Assembly (NCBI RefSeq): GCF_008801475.1
Contig: NZ_VZPP01000007.1
Location: 186,001 to 250,000 of the forward strand
Reading direction: 5' to 3'
DNA: 64,000 nt
DNA from: Pseudomonas moorei
GTDB taxonomy: Bacteria > Pseudomonadota > Gammaproteobacteria > Pseudomonadales > Pseudomonadaceae
Shown here piece by piece: positions 17,382 through 26,296 of this stretch. A program made the translations under genes and the position numbers. The notes under the pieces were generated by a model. The model saw only the letters and a list, made by a program, of their open reading frames with translations. It had not been told where the DNA came from and searched no databases. The stretch's first letter is position 1. Each line of letters starts with the position of its first letter.

Positions 17382-18497
17382 ATGAAGATTCGTTTTGATA
17401 GTCGCAAGGAACTGAGCCCGACTCAGGAGCAGGGTTTGAGCGTGCTCTATGCCCCGGGCAAACGCACGGCGTTTCGCGTGCGCTGGTATTTGATCCTGTT
17501 CCTGGTCGCCAGCCCGTTGATCTGGCTGGGCGGCAAACTGGCCTACGGGATGCTGATGATCGACGCGCCGGCTCAGTTGCGCTTGCCGATCATCGAGGTG
17601 CGCGCACGGGATACCGGTCGGGTCGAGCAACTGTTCGTCAAGGCCGGCGACCAGATCGGCGTCAATCAACCCCTGATCAATCTCGACAACCCCGAATGGC
17701 GGGCCCGGCTATCGCAACTGGCGGCCATGCCGACTAACACGACGCCGGCACGCAATACCAAATTGGGCGGCAGCGAGCGACAGTTGCTCAATACCCGCAT
17801 AGGGAGGGCGCAGGAGCGTGTGAAGGTGCTGGAGGACCTGGTGGATCGAGGTGCCGTCTCGCCGGGGGAGGTGTTGACGGCCAAGTCTGAGCTGGATGGC
17901 TTCAGGGCCGATCTGTTGGCGTTCGAGCGCCGCGAGCAACTGGCCAATCAGGCGCCGTTGAGCGTCGAGCGAGATGTCATTCAACAGAACGCCGAGCAGC
18001 AGTGGCTGAAGACGCGCCTGGCCGCGCTGCCGATCAAGGCCCCGCAGGGCGGGCGAGTGGCGGAAGTCATGGTCAACCCCGGTGAAAACGTCGGAGCCGG
18101 CACCTTGCTGATGCGCATCGAGCGACAGGAAGACCCGTTGTTGTGGATTTACCTGGAGCCGCAGAACATCAGCTACGCCGCGATTGGCCAGGCGCTGCGC
18201 GTTCGCATGCCCAATGGGGACTGGCTGGATGCCCATGTTGTCCAGGCTGTGGACAGTGCCGGGCGTACACCCACGGTGTTGCGAGGACCATTCACGGCCA
18301 GCGAAATGGGTTTGCAGGTCGCCGCCCGGTTTGATCACCCGCTGCCGGCGAAATGGCGAATCGATCAACTGCCGTTGAATGTGCGGTTCCCCACCGACTG
18401 GCAACAGATGTTCGCCGACAGCCGTGAGCTCATCGAGCAAGTGGGGGATCTCTTTGCCATTGGTCGGGCAACGGCGACCGCCCAGGAAAGCCGTTGA
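17382..18497 (+). CDS. HlyD-family membrane-fusion/periplasmic adaptor protein
   Basis: This 371-residue protein has a short cytoplasmic start, one membrane helix at about 30-52 (YLILFLVASPLIWLGG), and a periplasmic region. The periplasmic region has biotinyl-lipoyl-like halves (RARDTGRVEQLFVKAGDQI and APQGGRVAEVMVNPGENVG) around a helical hairpin (residues about 125-210). It ends with a barrel (LWIYLEPQNISYAAIGQ). This is the HlyD/EmrA adaptor layout, also seen in the C-terminal half of Alg44. It begins 6 bases after the previous gene and closes the operon. A bridge from the synthase to an outer-membrane pore is the likely role; no outer-membrane partner is encoded here. Confidence 0.85.
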   Translation: MKIRFDSRKELSPTQEQGLSVLYAPGKRTAFRVRWYLILFLVASPLIWLGGKLAYGMLMIDAPAQLRLPIIEVRARDTGRVEQLFVKAGDQIGVNQPLINLDNPEWRARLSQLAAMPTNTTPARNTKLGGSERQLLNTRIGRAQERVKVLEDLVDRGAVSPGEVLTAKSELDGFRADLLAFERREQLANQAPLSVERDVIQQNAEQQWLKTRLAALPIKAPQGGRVAEVMVNPGENVGAGTLLMRIERQEDPLLWIYLEPQNISYAAIGQALRVRMPNGDWLDAHVVQAVDSAGRTPTVLRGPFTASEMGLQVAARFDHPLPAKWRIDQLPLNVRFPTDWQQMFADSRELIEQVGDLFAIGRATATAQESR

Positions 18498-18555
18498 AGG
18501 ATCACCTGCGATCAATCATCGCCGACCTGATGGCCGCGTCGTCTGGGTCGGCCCC

Positions 18556-18816
18556 TCAGATGTACTGATGGCGGCGCGCCGTCGCGGCGACTTCGGTCGC
18601 CAGCAAATGCTCGGCCAGCACATCGTTCAAGAACCGGAACTGATCGTTGAGCCCCACCACTTCGTTGTTGAAGTGATTGGCGGCGGCCGGAATCAGCAAG
18701 GCTTCGAATTTTTTGTCGAATACCAGGGTCAACACTTTACGAGACTCGAAAGGTTGCGAGTAATAGTTGCTGCCGAACACCGGGAAGCTCACGGACAGGG
18801 TGACTTCGTTGATCAT
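18556..18816 (-). CDS. Small hypothetical protein (86 aa)
   Basis: This 86-residue protein has no signal peptide or membrane helix and no family I recognise. It starts MINEVTLSVSFPVFG, with a beta-rich first half (KVLTLVFDKKFEALLI), and ends in a helix with HLLATEVAATARRHQYI. Its ATG overlaps the stop of the small membrane peptide upstream by an ATGA junction, and GAGGAG lies 5-10 bases before it. The pair is therefore one transcription unit, converging on the HlyD gene. Confidence 0.6.
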   Translation of the reverse strand: MINEVTLSVSFPVFGSNYYSQPFESRKVLTLVFDKKFEALLIPAAANHFNNEVVGLNDQFRFLNDVLAEHLLATEVAATARRHQYI

Positions 18817-18905
18817 GACGTGCGCTCCTCGGAGAGGACGAACCAGCCCAATACACTCAACGTGAAGGCCGTCAGGGCCAGACAGGTTAGGAGATGGATC
18901 AGCAT
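18813..18905 (-). CDS. 30-residue single-pass membrane peptide
   Basis: This 30-residue open frame encodes MLIHLLTCLALTAF, a hydrophobic helix through TLSVLGWFVL, and a charged tail SEERTS. A textbook ribosome site (GGAGG, 8 bases before the ATG) and the ATGA overlap with the 86-residue gene support real translation. It has the size and shape of KdpF-like small membrane proteins that sit beside larger complexes. No function can be given. Confidence 0.6.
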   Translation of the reverse strand: MLIHLLTCLALTAFTLSVLGWFVLSEERTS

Positions 18906-19139
18906 GGTACGGCCCTCCGCTACAGGGTTTCGTGTTGGGTTGGAATCGATCCTACGCTGACGGTGGCGGGGCGGAAGGCATTCGTGGCGATGGTGAATAT
19001 CGACGCAAGTGATGGTCGGTTTTTTTTGCGGGCTTTCTGAGGGCCACGATCCACGCTCAGCCGACAATGGCCGCCACCTATACTCAATTGAGGGGCTCTT
19101 GAACACCGAACATTCCGTTCGGAGCCGACTTTAGGAACC

Positions 19140-20195
19140 GTGATCTTGAACCTGCGCTGGTTGATCGTCGCCGTGCTGGTGGTGTTGGCCGGGTGCGCCA
19201 TGTCGCCGCGCGCGCCGGTGGAAGCGCCGCAAGTGGTGATACCTCCCAGCACCTGGCAACAAGTGGATCGGGAGATCATCCAGGCGTCGCAATCGGCGAC
19301 CGAACAGACAAAAATCTACGCGCAGGGCGCCATGGACTACTGGCGCACCCGGGTCTACGAGCTGACCGAGCAGAATTTCATCCCCTGGTTCAGCAACTAC
19401 TGGACCCAGGAATGGCTGTCGATGAAGGTCAGCTGGTACACCATCAGCGCCAAGGGCGAGCAGGACGCCACGGAAAGGCGTCTGGCCGCTTATCTGCTGG
19501 AGCAGTATCAGGAAAAGGTTCTGGCGCCGGTGGCGGTGGAGATCGACCCGAACGCGATTCTCAGCCTGGCGGCGGCCTTCTACGTGGACATTCTCAAGGA
19601 AGAACTGCAGAAAATTTCCCAGCGCCATGACGTGCCGATGGCGCAACTCAATGGCCGTATCCAGAAAATCCCGGCCATTGCCCTTGGGCCACCACCGGCC
19701 CGGGACGCCTCGCTTTATCAGGTCGTTTACACCGATTTGAACGCCTTGCCGGCCTACTCCGCGTTGGTCGACAAGATCCACAAGGCCGGCGGCACTAAAG
19801 GCGTTGGCTCAACGGACACCGCCATGGCGCCGGTGGCCAAGCGCGCAAGCCAACGGATGGAAGCCGAAATGGCCCCGCGCGGGGCGGCCAGTGCGGTGGC
19901 GGCGGCCGCCGGCAAACTCGCTGGCGGGTTGATTACCGTGGGGGTGGCGGGGGTTCGCGCATTGATTCAGGCCGCTGACCGGCCGGACAGCGAAGCGTTG
20001 ATTCGCAGCAGCCTGGGCAACACCTTCGACAAAGCCTGGATCAAGCTGGTGCAGGACCCGAACACCGGTGTCATGGCCGGGACTTTGTACATGGCCGCGC
20101 AAATCGAAGGCAGCCTGGCCCAGAGTGCTGAACCGCCGGTCGGTATAGGCGTGGGGACTGTCGATTGGAGCCCGACTGATTCGACTAATCAGTAG
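19140..20195 (+). CDS. Conserved lipoprotein of unknown function
   Basis: This protein of about 350 residues has a lipoprotein signal: RWLIVAVLVVLAGC with lipobox LAGC, so it is exported and lipid-anchored. The mature part is mostly helical. It carries a first Trp/Tyr-rich helical region (MDYWRTRVYELTEQNF, FSNYWTQEWLSMK), a second helical region, and a Gly/Ala-rich stretch (AAAAGKLAGGLITVGVAGV) that might insert in or lie against a membrane. The GTG at 19140 gives the longest form. The TTG at 19146 is better spaced from AGGAA (8 bases) and may be the real start. I do not recognise a family. It is not obviously part of the polysaccharide operon. Confidence 0.72.
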   Translation: MILNLRWLIVAVLVVLAGCAMSPRAPVEAPQVVIPPSTWQQVDREIIQASQSATEQTKIYAQGAMDYWRTRVYELTEQNFIPWFSNYWTQEWLSMKVSWYTISAKGEQDATERRLAAYLLEQYQEKVLAPVAVEIDPNAILSLAAAFYVDILKEELQKISQRHDVPMAQLNGRIQKIPAIALGPPPARDASLYQVVYTDLNALPAYSALVDKIHKAGGTKGVGSTDTAMAPVAKRASQRMEAEMAPRGAASAVAAAAGKLAGGLITVGVAGVRALIQAADRPDSEALIRSSLGNTFDKAWIKLVQDPNTGVMAGTLYMAAQIEGSLAQSAEPPVGIGVGTVDWSPTDSTNQ

Positions 20196-20223
20196 CTCAA
20201 CCCATGACTGAAGGAGAACACCC

Positions 20224-20577
20224 ATGTCTTATGTAGATGGTTTTATCGCGGCGGTGCCCACCGCCAATCGTGAAAAATTCAAGAAACACGCCGAAATCGC
20301 TGCGGCGATCTTCAAGGAAAACGGCGCATTGAGCCTGGCCGAGTGCTGGGGTGAAGACGTACCGGAAGGCAAGGTCACTTCGTTCCCGATGGCGGTAAAA
20401 CTCAAGGAAGACGAGACCGTGGTGTTTGGCTGGATCATCTGGCCGGACAAGGCCACCCGCAATGCCGGGATGGAGAAAATGATGAAAGACCCGCGCACGC
20501 AGCCGGACGTCAGTCCGATTCCGTTCGATGGCCAGCGCATGGTGTTCGGCGGTTTCGAGCTGCTCGTCAAGGCTTGA
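20224..20577 (+). CDS. DUF1428 family protein
   Basis: This 117-residue protein fits the DUF1428 family (YbaA-like) along its length: MSYVDGFIAAVPTANREKF at the start, then FKENGALSLAECWGEDVPEG, FGWIIWPDKATRNAGM and PFDGQRMVFGGFE at the end. The family has a dimeric ferredoxin-like alpha/beta barrel fold, and the molecular role is not known. GGAG lies 10 bases upstream of the ATG. It follows the lipoprotein gene by 28 bases on the same strand, so it may be co-transcribed. Confidence 0.9.
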   Translation: MSYVDGFIAAVPTANREKFKKHAEIAAAIFKENGALSLAECWGEDVPEGKVTSFPMAVKLKEDETVVFGWIIWPDKATRNAGMEKMMKDPRTQPDVSPIPFDGQRMVFGGFELLVKA

Positions 20578-20591
20578 GCCCGCTCGCAGGG

Positions 20592-20786
20592 TCACTCTGA
20601 CGTCGGGGTGATCCTGCAGCTCTTGCGATGGCGGATTTCGTCATCGGTCGGCCGTACCCTGACGAATTCGAAACGCGGCTCGCCTTCGCTGTAGTGCACC
20701 AGCCAGCCCCATTCCAGTTCGAACTCATCCTGGCCGGGCCTGGGTGGCTCGGCCCACCATGGTTCCTTGCTGATGATCTGTCGCAT
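20592..20786 (-). CDS. Small hypothetical protein (64 aa)
   Basis: This 64-residue acidic protein is rich in Trp and Glu (EPWWAEPPRPGQDEFELEWG). It has a short beta-like middle (WLVHYSEGEPRFEFVRVRP) and a basic tail. The ATG at 20786 has GGAGG 5-6 bases upstream, which is why it is preferred to the start ten codons earlier. It has no recognisable family or membrane segment, and it converges on the DUF1428 gene. Confidence 0.55.
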   Translation of the reverse strand: MRQIISKEPWWAEPPRPGQDEFELEWGWLVHYSEGEPRFEFVRVRPTDDEIRHRKSCRITPTSE

Positions 20787-20823
20787 GGCCCCCTCCGGTT
20801 GAATCGCCAGCCTCAACTATAGA

Positions 20824-20940
20824 CCTGTGGCGAGGGCGCTTGCTCCCGCCGGAGATCTCTGTGGGAGCCGGCTTGCCGGCGAAGGCGTTTTCATTGACGC
20901 CGCATCGTTGCCTTCGCTGACCCAGCGCCCTTGCCACAGG
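20824..20940. repeat. REP-like repeat cluster
   Basis: The ends read CCTGTGGCGAGGGCGC and GCGCCCTTGCCACAGG, an imperfect inverted repeat. A GTGGGAGCCGGCTTGCCGGCGA unit of another REP subtype sits inside it, given here as positions 20861-20882. It belongs to the 'GTGGCGAGGGAGC' family seen also at 55556. Confidence 0.7.
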
Positions 20941-20978
20941 TTGTACACTCAGGCGGTGTCCCCGCCGAGGTGCCCTGC

Positions 20979-21518
20979 ATGAATGACGAATCCCGCGAGC
21001 CGTTCAAACGGCTGTTTTTTGCCCTGGGTTGCGCCCCCGCGCAACGCAAGGCCATCGCCCAGTGGCGCGGCGCGCTGCAACTGCGTAGCGGACGCCCGGT
21101 GCCGGTGGAGAACTTCCATCTGACCCTGAAGTTTCTCGGCTCGGTGGCGGTAGGGCAGATTGCGGACATTTGCACGGCGGTCGCGTCTGTACGCACCCCC
21201 GGCGCGCGATTGACCGTGGCCCTTGATCGGCTGGATGTCTGGCGCAGGGCAGGGGTGTTGGTATTGGCGCCGGAGCAGGCACCGCCGGCGCTGCTGCGCC
21301 TGGTGTATGACCTGGAGCAGGCCTTGTTGCCGTTTGGGCTGGAGGACGCACCACGGGAGTTTCGTCCGCACCTGACCCTGGCCCGCGACTATCGGGCGCC
21401 GGTGCCCGAGTCGACCTCGCCGCCGGAGTTTTTCCTGCGCGCCGACCGTTTCACCCTGTTCGAATCCCACAAGGGCCGCTACCGGGCGCTGGCCGATTGG
21501 CCGCTGGGGGTGGCGTAG
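20979..21518 (+). CDS. thpR: RNA 2',3'-cyclic phosphodiesterase (LigT/ThpR)
   Basis: This 179-residue protein is of the 2H phosphoesterase superfamily. Both catalytic H-x-T-x motifs are present: FHLTLKFLG in the first half and FRPHLTLARD in the second. The start KRLFFALGCAPAQRKAI is typical of ThpR, which opens 2',3'-cyclic phosphates on RNA ends and can ligate tRNA halves in vitro. The ATG was chosen for the GAGG 8 bases upstream. It is monocistronic with REP sequences on both sides. Confidence 0.92.
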   Translation: MNDESREPFKRLFFALGCAPAQRKAIAQWRGALQLRSGRPVPVENFHLTLKFLGSVAVGQIADICTAVASVRTPGARLTVALDRLDVWRRAGVLVLAPEQAPPALLRLVYDLEQALLPFGLEDAPREFRPHLTLARDYRAPVPESTSPPEFFLRADRFTLFESHKGRYRALADWPLGVA

Positions 21519-21594
21519 GTCCCTTCAGCAGACAAAAGGAATGAAAGGGGCATTGTGGCGTGTGCTTTCAGGCTAAACGCGGTGCCCTTGGGTC

Positions 21595-21621
21595 TATCGC
21601 GAGCGGGCTCGCTCCTACAGG
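21595..21621. repeat. Single REP unit
   Basis: TATCGCGAGCGGGCTCGCTC followed by CTACAGG is one REP unit of the GTAGGAGCGAGC type, without an inverted partner nearby. It lies in the otherwise empty region after thpR. Confidence 0.65.
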
Positions 21622-21663
21622 TATTGGGTTGGTTTTGTATGCCGGGATTCCGTGAAGAACCAG

Positions 21664-21687
21664 AAAAAAAAGGCGCCCGAGGGCGCC
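21664..21687 (-). terminator. Rho-independent terminator of the binding-protein gene
   Basis: On the minus strand GGCGCCC pairs with GGGCGCC around a 2-base loop (21672-21687) and is followed by an uninterrupted run of eight T. It lies about 110 bases after the stop of the polyamine binding-protein gene. Confidence 0.85.
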
Positions 21688-21797
21688 AACATTCACCTTA
21701 ACCGAGGAGCCAGGTGAGTGATGCAGCGGTGGTAAGGCGCTGCATGAACGTAAATCGGACAATCAAATTTCAACCGGCACACCCACAGGGTGATGTG

Positions 21798-22895
21798 TTA
21801 CTTACCCAGCTTCACCTTGGTCCAGCCCCGGGTCATCACCCGCTGCACACCGATCGGCATGTCGGGAATGGCATACAGGGTCGCCATCACTTCCTGGGGT
21901 GGATACGAACCCGGATCGTTGCGAATCGACTCATCCACCAGCGGCGTGGCGGCCGCGTTGGCATTGCTGTAGCCGACGTTGTTGGTGATCTCGGCGATGA
22001 TGTCCGGGCGCATCAGGAAATTCATGAACAGGTGGGCGTTCTCGACGTTGGCGGCATCACGCGGGATGGCGACCATGTCGTAGAAACTGCCGGCCCCTTC
22101 TTTGGGGATGCTGTAGTCGATCTTCACTTTGTCGCCGGCTTCCAGGGCGCGGGCCTTGGCTTGCAGCACGTCGCCGGAGTAACCGACCGCCACGCAGATG
22201 TTGCCGTTGGCCAGGTCCGAGATGTACTTCGAGGAGTGGAAGTACGCCACCGACGGGCGAATCTTCATGAACAGCGCTTCGGCTTGCGCGATGTGTTGCT
22301 TGTCCTGATCGTTCACCGGGTAGCCCAGGTAATGCAGGGCGGCCGGGAGCATCTCGGTCGGCGAATCGAGGAAACTGATGCCGCAGGCTTTGAGTTTTTC
22401 CGCGTTCTCCGGTTTGAACAGCAGGTCCCAGGAATTGGTCGGGGCATTGGCGCCGAGCACTTCCCTGACCTTGTCCGGGTTGAAGCCGATGCCGATCGAA
22501 CCCCACATGTACGGGAAGGCATGGCTGTTACCGGGATCACTGGCGGAGGCGTTTTTCAGCAGGACCGGATTGAGGTTTTTCCAGTTCGGCAGCTTGGATT
22601 TATCCAGTTCCTGATAGACCCCGGCCTTGATCTGCTTGGCCAGGAAACTGTTGGAAGGGACGACGATGTCGTAGCCGGATTTGCCCGCCAGCAGGCGTGC
22701 TTCAAGGGTTTCGTTACTGTCGAACACATCGTAGGTCACCTGGATGCCAGTCTCGTCTTCGAACTTCTTGACGGTATCCGGGGCAATGTAATCCGACCAG
22801 TTGTAGACGCGCAGTACCTTGTCATTGGCCTGGGCGCCGGTGGCAATCGCGCCCAATAAGGACAGTGTCAGCAGAGTCCTGCCAAACATTTTCAT
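21798..22895 (-). CDS. potF: Putrescine/polyamine ABC transporter binding protein
   Basis: This 365-residue periplasmic binding protein is of the PotF/SpuD type. The signal peptide is [22 protein letters not shown]. The mature protein starts [19 protein letters not shown], whose W-S-D-Y motif contacts the polyamine. It shows the family blocks [35 protein letters not shown] and [14 protein letters not shown]. The ATG at 22895 has GGAG 8 bases upstream. It is separated from its permease genes by a REP pair, so it may be expressed at a different level from them. In E. coli potF comes first in its operon; here it is last. Spermidine or putrescine preference cannot be told. Confidence 0.9.
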   Translation of the reverse strand: MKMFGRTLLTLSLLGAIATGAQANDKVLRVYNWSDYIAPDTVKKFEDETGIQVTYDVFDSNETLEARLLAGKSGYDIVVPSNSFLAKQIKAGVYQELDKSKLPNWKNLNPVLLKNASASDPGNSHAFPYMWGSIGIGFNPDKVREVLGANAPTNSWDLLFKPENAEKLKACGISFLDSPTEMLPAALHYLGYPVNDQDKQHIAQAEALFMKIRPSVAYFHSSKYISDLANGNICVAVGYSGDVLQAKARALEAGDKVKIDYSIPKEGAGSFYDMVAIPRDAANVENAHLFMNFLMRPDIIAEITNNVGYSNANAAATPLVDESIRNDPGSYPPQEVMATLYAIPDMPIGVQRVMTRGWTKVKLGK

Positions 22896-22960
22896 CGGTA
22901 CAACTCCATTTCTTTTCTTATTCAAATACACAAAACAAAAATGCGGTGGCGCTTGTGTGC

Positions 22961-23064
22961 CCTGTAGGAGCGAGCTTGCTCGCGATGGACGTCAACGATG
23001 ACGTGGGCTGCCTGAATTAACGCGGCGTCCTTGGGGCCATCGCGAGCAAACTCGCTCCTACAGG
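22961..23064. repeat. REP pair (inverted, GTAGGAGCGAGC type)
   Basis: The units CCTGTAGGAGCGAGCTTGCT and its near reverse complement face each other, 50 bases apart, between the permease gene and the binding-protein gene of the polyamine transporter. It sits inside what would otherwise be one operon. Confidence 0.82.
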
Positions 23065-23073
23065 TCGGCGGCA

Positions 23074-23958
23074 CTAGGCCGTCGCTTCTACCATTTGCTT
23101 TTTAGGTTGCTGCCACGATTCGCTGGCAGTCTGGTCCATCGCTTCCTGGATCGCCCGCTTGCGGGTGGCTTCGGCACGGCGACTGAAATACCAGACCATG
23201 AAGGTCACGATCGAGACCGCCAACAGGATCAGGCTGGCCACGGCGTTGATCTCCGGCTTCACGCCCAGACGCACCGCCGAGAACACTTCCATCGGCAGGG
23301 TCGTGGAACCCGGGCCGGAGACGAAGCTCGCCAGTACCAGGTCATCCAGCGACAGGGCGAACGACATCATGCCGCCGGCGGCGAGGGAGGGCGCGATCAT
23401 TGGAATGGTGATCAGGAAGAACACCTTGAACGGCTTCGCACCCAGGTCCATGGCCGCTTCTTCGATGGACAGGTCCAGCTCGCGAAGGCGCGCGGAGACT
23501 ACCACTGCCACATAGGCGGCACAAAACGTGGTGTGGGCGATCCAGATGGTCACGATGCCGCGTTCCATCGGCCAGCCAATCAACTGCGCCATGGCCACGA
23601 ACAGCAGCAACAGCGACAGACCGGTGATCACTTCCGGCATCACCAGCGGTGCGGTGACCAGGCCGCCGAACAGCGTGCGACCCTTGAAGCGGGTCACGCG
23701 GGTCAGGACGAACGCCGCCAGTGTTCCCAGGGCCACGGCCGCCAGCGCGGTGTAGCACGCGATTTCCAGCGAGCGCACCACCGACCCCATCAACTGGGTG
23801 TTGTCGAGCAGGCCGGCGTACCACTTGAACGACCAGCCACCCCATACCGTCACCAGTTTCGAGGCGTTGAACGAGTAGATCACCAGAATCAGCATCGGCA
23901 GGTAGATAAACGACAGGCCGAGCACCAGCATCATTTTTGAAAAGCCGAAACGTTTCAT
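23074..23958 (-). CDS. potI: Polyamine ABC transporter permease (PotI/SpuH type)
   Basis: This 294-residue inner-membrane permease has six membrane segments of the binding-protein-dependent family. The EAA-loop that docks the ATPase reads EEAAMDLGAKPFKVFFLITIP. The N-terminal block MLVLGLSFIYLPMLILVIYSFN is typical of PotI/PotC. Its ATG overlaps the stop of the upstream permease (ATGA), so translation is coupled. It pairs with that permease to form the transmembrane channel for polyamine import. An extended hydrophilic C-terminus (about 30 residues) is present. Confidence 0.9.
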   Translation of the reverse strand: MKRFGFSKMMLVLGLSFIYLPMLILVIYSFNASKLVTVWGGWSFKWYAGLLDNTQLMGSVVRSLEIACYTALAAVALGTLAAFVLTRVTRFKGRTLFGGLVTAPLVMPEVITGLSLLLLFVAMAQLIGWPMERGIVTIWIAHTTFCAAYVAVVVSARLRELDLSIEEAAMDLGAKPFKVFFLITIPMIAPSLAAGGMMSFALSLDDLVLASFVSGPGSTTLPMEVFSAVRLGVKPEINAVASLILLAVSIVTFMVWYFSRRAEATRKRAIQEAMDQTASESWQQPKKQMVEATA

Positions 23959-24869
23959 CCTCGTGCCTCCATTTCTTTGGCCTGACTGCGGTTGAACAGC
24001 AGGATCGGCACAATCAGGATCAACAGCATCACCACCGCCAGGGCGGACGCCACCGGCCAGTCGCGGTTATTGAAGAACTCTTGCCACAGCACGCGACCGA
24101 TCATCAGGGTCTCCGGGCCACCGAGCAGTTCCGGGATCACGAACTCACCGACCACTGGAATGAACACCAGCATGCAACCGGCGATGATGCCGTTCTTGGC
24201 CAGTGGCACGGTGATTTTCCAGAAGCTGTTGAAGGTGCTCGAACCCAGGTCCGATGCGGCTTCCAGCAGGCTCTGATCGTGCTTCACCAGGTTGGCGTAC
24301 AGCGGCAGGATCATGAACGGCAGATACGCATACACCACGCCGATATAAACGGCGGTGTTGGTGTTGAGGATCTCGATCGGGTGATCGATCAGCCCGGTCC
24401 ACAGCAGGAACGCATTGAGCAAACCGTTGTTGCTGAGGATGCCCATCCACGCGTAGACGCGGATCAGGATCGCGGTCCAGGTCGGCATCATGATCAGCAG
24501 CATCAGGACGTTTTGCGCTTCCTTGCTCGCCTTGGTAATGGCGTAGGCCATCGGAAAACCGATCACCAGGCACATCATTGTGCTGAACAGCGCGACCTTC
24601 AACGAACCCAGGTAGGCGGAGAGGTACAGCTCATCTTCGCCCAGCAAGGTGTAGTTGCCGATGTTGAGCATCAACTGGAATTTCTGCTCGGCGTAGGTGT
24701 AGATCTCCGAGTAGGGCGGAATGGCCAGGGCCGCTTCCGAGAAGCTGATCTTCATCACCAGGAAGAACGGCAACAGGAAAAACAGGCACAGCCACAGGAA
24801 GGGAATCCCGATGACGAATTTTCGTCCACTGGGCACCAGGCGCAGGAATTGCTGATTGAAGGTTCTCAT
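23955..24869 (-). CDS. potH: Polyamine ABC transporter permease (PotH/SpuG type)
   Basis: This 304-residue inner-membrane permease of the PotH/PotB type has the EAA loop LLEAASDLGSSTFNSFWKIT and six membrane helices. The large periplasmic loop between the first two helices (YSEIYTYAEQKFQLMLNIGN) matches PotH. The start at 24869 overlaps the ATPase stop by ATGA, and its own stop overlaps the next permease the same way. The three genes are therefore one tightly coupled block. Confidence 0.9.
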   Translation of the reverse strand: MRTFNQQFLRLVPSGRKFVIGIPFLWLCLFFLLPFFLVMKISFSEAALAIPPYSEIYTYAEQKFQLMLNIGNYTLLGEDELYLSAYLGSLKVALFSTMMCLVIGFPMAYAITKASKEAQNVLMLLIMMPTWTAILIRVYAWMGILSNNGLLNAFLLWTGLIDHPIEILNTNTAVYIGVVYAYLPFMILPLYANLVKHDQSLLEAASDLGSSTFNSFWKITVPLAKNGIIAGCMLVFIPVVGEFVIPELLGGPETLMIGRVLWQEFFNNRDWPVASALAVVMLLILIVPILLFNRSQAKEMEARG

Positions 24870-26008
24870 GCGCGCAGTACCACGCCGCTGTCGTCTTCCC
24901 ACCACACGTAGACCTGATCGTCCCAGGTCGGACGTGCGCCACGGCGTTCGGCGTTGGCCATGAACGACTGCACGACTTTGCCGCCAGGCAACTCCACGTA
25001 GAACACCGAGTGACCGCCGAGGTAGGCGATGTCGTGCACCTTGCCGCTGGACCAGTTGTAGCGGGCCTCTGGCTTGGTGGTGCTGACCAGCAGTTTTTCC
25101 GGGCGGATGGCGTAGGTGATCGACTTGTCCTGCACCGAAGTGCTGACGCCGTGACCGACGTAGATCTTCTGTTCCAGGTCCGGGCTGTGAATGATCGCGT
25201 AGCCTTCCAGGTCTTCGACGACGGTGCCTTCGAAGGCGTTCACGTTGCCGATGAACTCGCAGACCATGCGGCTGACCGGTGCTTCATAGATGTCGACGGG
25301 GCTGCCGATCTGGGCGATCCAGCCCAGGTGCATGATGGCGATGCGCTGGGCCATGGTCATGGCCTCTTCCTGGTCGTGGGTCACCATCACGCAGGTCACG
25401 CCCACGCGCTCAATGATTTCCACCAGTTCCAGCTGCATCTGCGAACGCAGCTTTTTATCCAGTGCGCCCATCGGTTCGTCGAGCAACAGCAGCTTCGGAC
25501 GCTTGGCCAGGGAGCGGGCCAGGGCCACGCGCTGACGCTGGCCGCCGGACAACTGGTGGGGTTTGCGCTTGGCGTACTGGGTCATGTGCACCAGACGCAG
25601 CATTTCTTCCACGCGGGCTTCGATTTCCGCGGCAGGCAAACGGTCCTGCTTGAGGCCGAAGGCGATGTTCTGCGCCACGGTCATGTGCGGGAACAATGCG
25701 TAGGACTGGAACATCATGTTGATCGGCCGCTCGTAGGGCGGCATGTCGGTGATGTCGACACCGTCGAGCAGGATCCGGCCTTCGGTCGGCCGTTCGAAGC
25801 CGGCGAGCATGCGCAGCAGCGTCGATTTGCCGGAGCCGGAGCCACCGAGCAGGGCAAAGATTTCGCCTTGATGGATTTCCAGGGACACATCGTCCACGGC
25901 GGTGGTTTCGTCGAATTTCTTGGTGACGCGGTCGACTTTCACCAACACCTTTTTCGGTGCCTGGTGACCTTCAAGAGCCTTCCGGTAGATGCTGGAGGCG
26001 TTTGCCAT
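24866..26008 (-). CDS. potG: Polyamine ABC transporter ATP-binding protein (PotG/SpuF type)
   Basis: This 380-residue ATPase has Walker A GGSGSGKST, Q-loop MMFQSYALFPH, signature LSGGQRQRVALARSLA, Walker B LLLLDEPMGALD and H-loop MVTHD. A C-terminal TOBE regulatory domain follows (FIGNVNAFEGTV to the end). Length and TOBE domain fit PotG rather than a short amino-acid ATPase. The start at 26008 (MANASSIYRKALEG) has GGAG 8 bases upstream; the open frame runs 21 codons further without support. It heads the ATPase-permease-permease block. Confidence 0.92.
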   Translation of the reverse strand: MANASSIYRKALEGHQAPKKVLVKVDRVTKKFDETTAVDDVSLEIHQGEIFALLGGSGSGKSTLLRMLAGFERPTEGRILLDGVDITDMPPYERPINMMFQSYALFPHMTVAQNIAFGLKQDRLPAAEIEARVEEMLRLVHMTQYAKRKPHQLSGGQRQRVALARSLAKRPKLLLLDEPMGALDKKLRSQMQLELVEIIERVGVTCVMVTHDQEEAMTMAQRIAIMHLGWIAQIGSPVDIYEAPVSRMVCEFIGNVNAFEGTVVEDLEGYAIIHSPDLEQKIYVGHGVSTSVQDKSITYAIRPEKLLVSTTKPEARYNWSSGKVHDIAYLGGHSVFYVELPGGKVVQSFMANAERRGARPTWDDQVYVWWEDDSGVVLRA

Positions 26009-26296
26009 TTGAAACTCCCAACAGGTTTCAGTCGTCGGGCCAACGCGGCCTGACTTAATAGTTGATTGCAAACCCTTGCCGGGCGGTGTCAGTCAGTCGA
26101 AACGCTGGTCCCACAGGGTCTCGCGTTTGACTCACTGGCCCGCACGCTCGGGTTTATTCGGCGCCGCCGTCCTGGCTGCCTGGTAGTACTTGTTGTTATT
26201 GCAGTGTGTTGTTGTCGTGAGGGACCGACGCGCACAAGCGCGCCCGCCTGACTCACGGGGGCAGTGAAATCGTTGAATCGTGTTTGAGGTCGTCAG

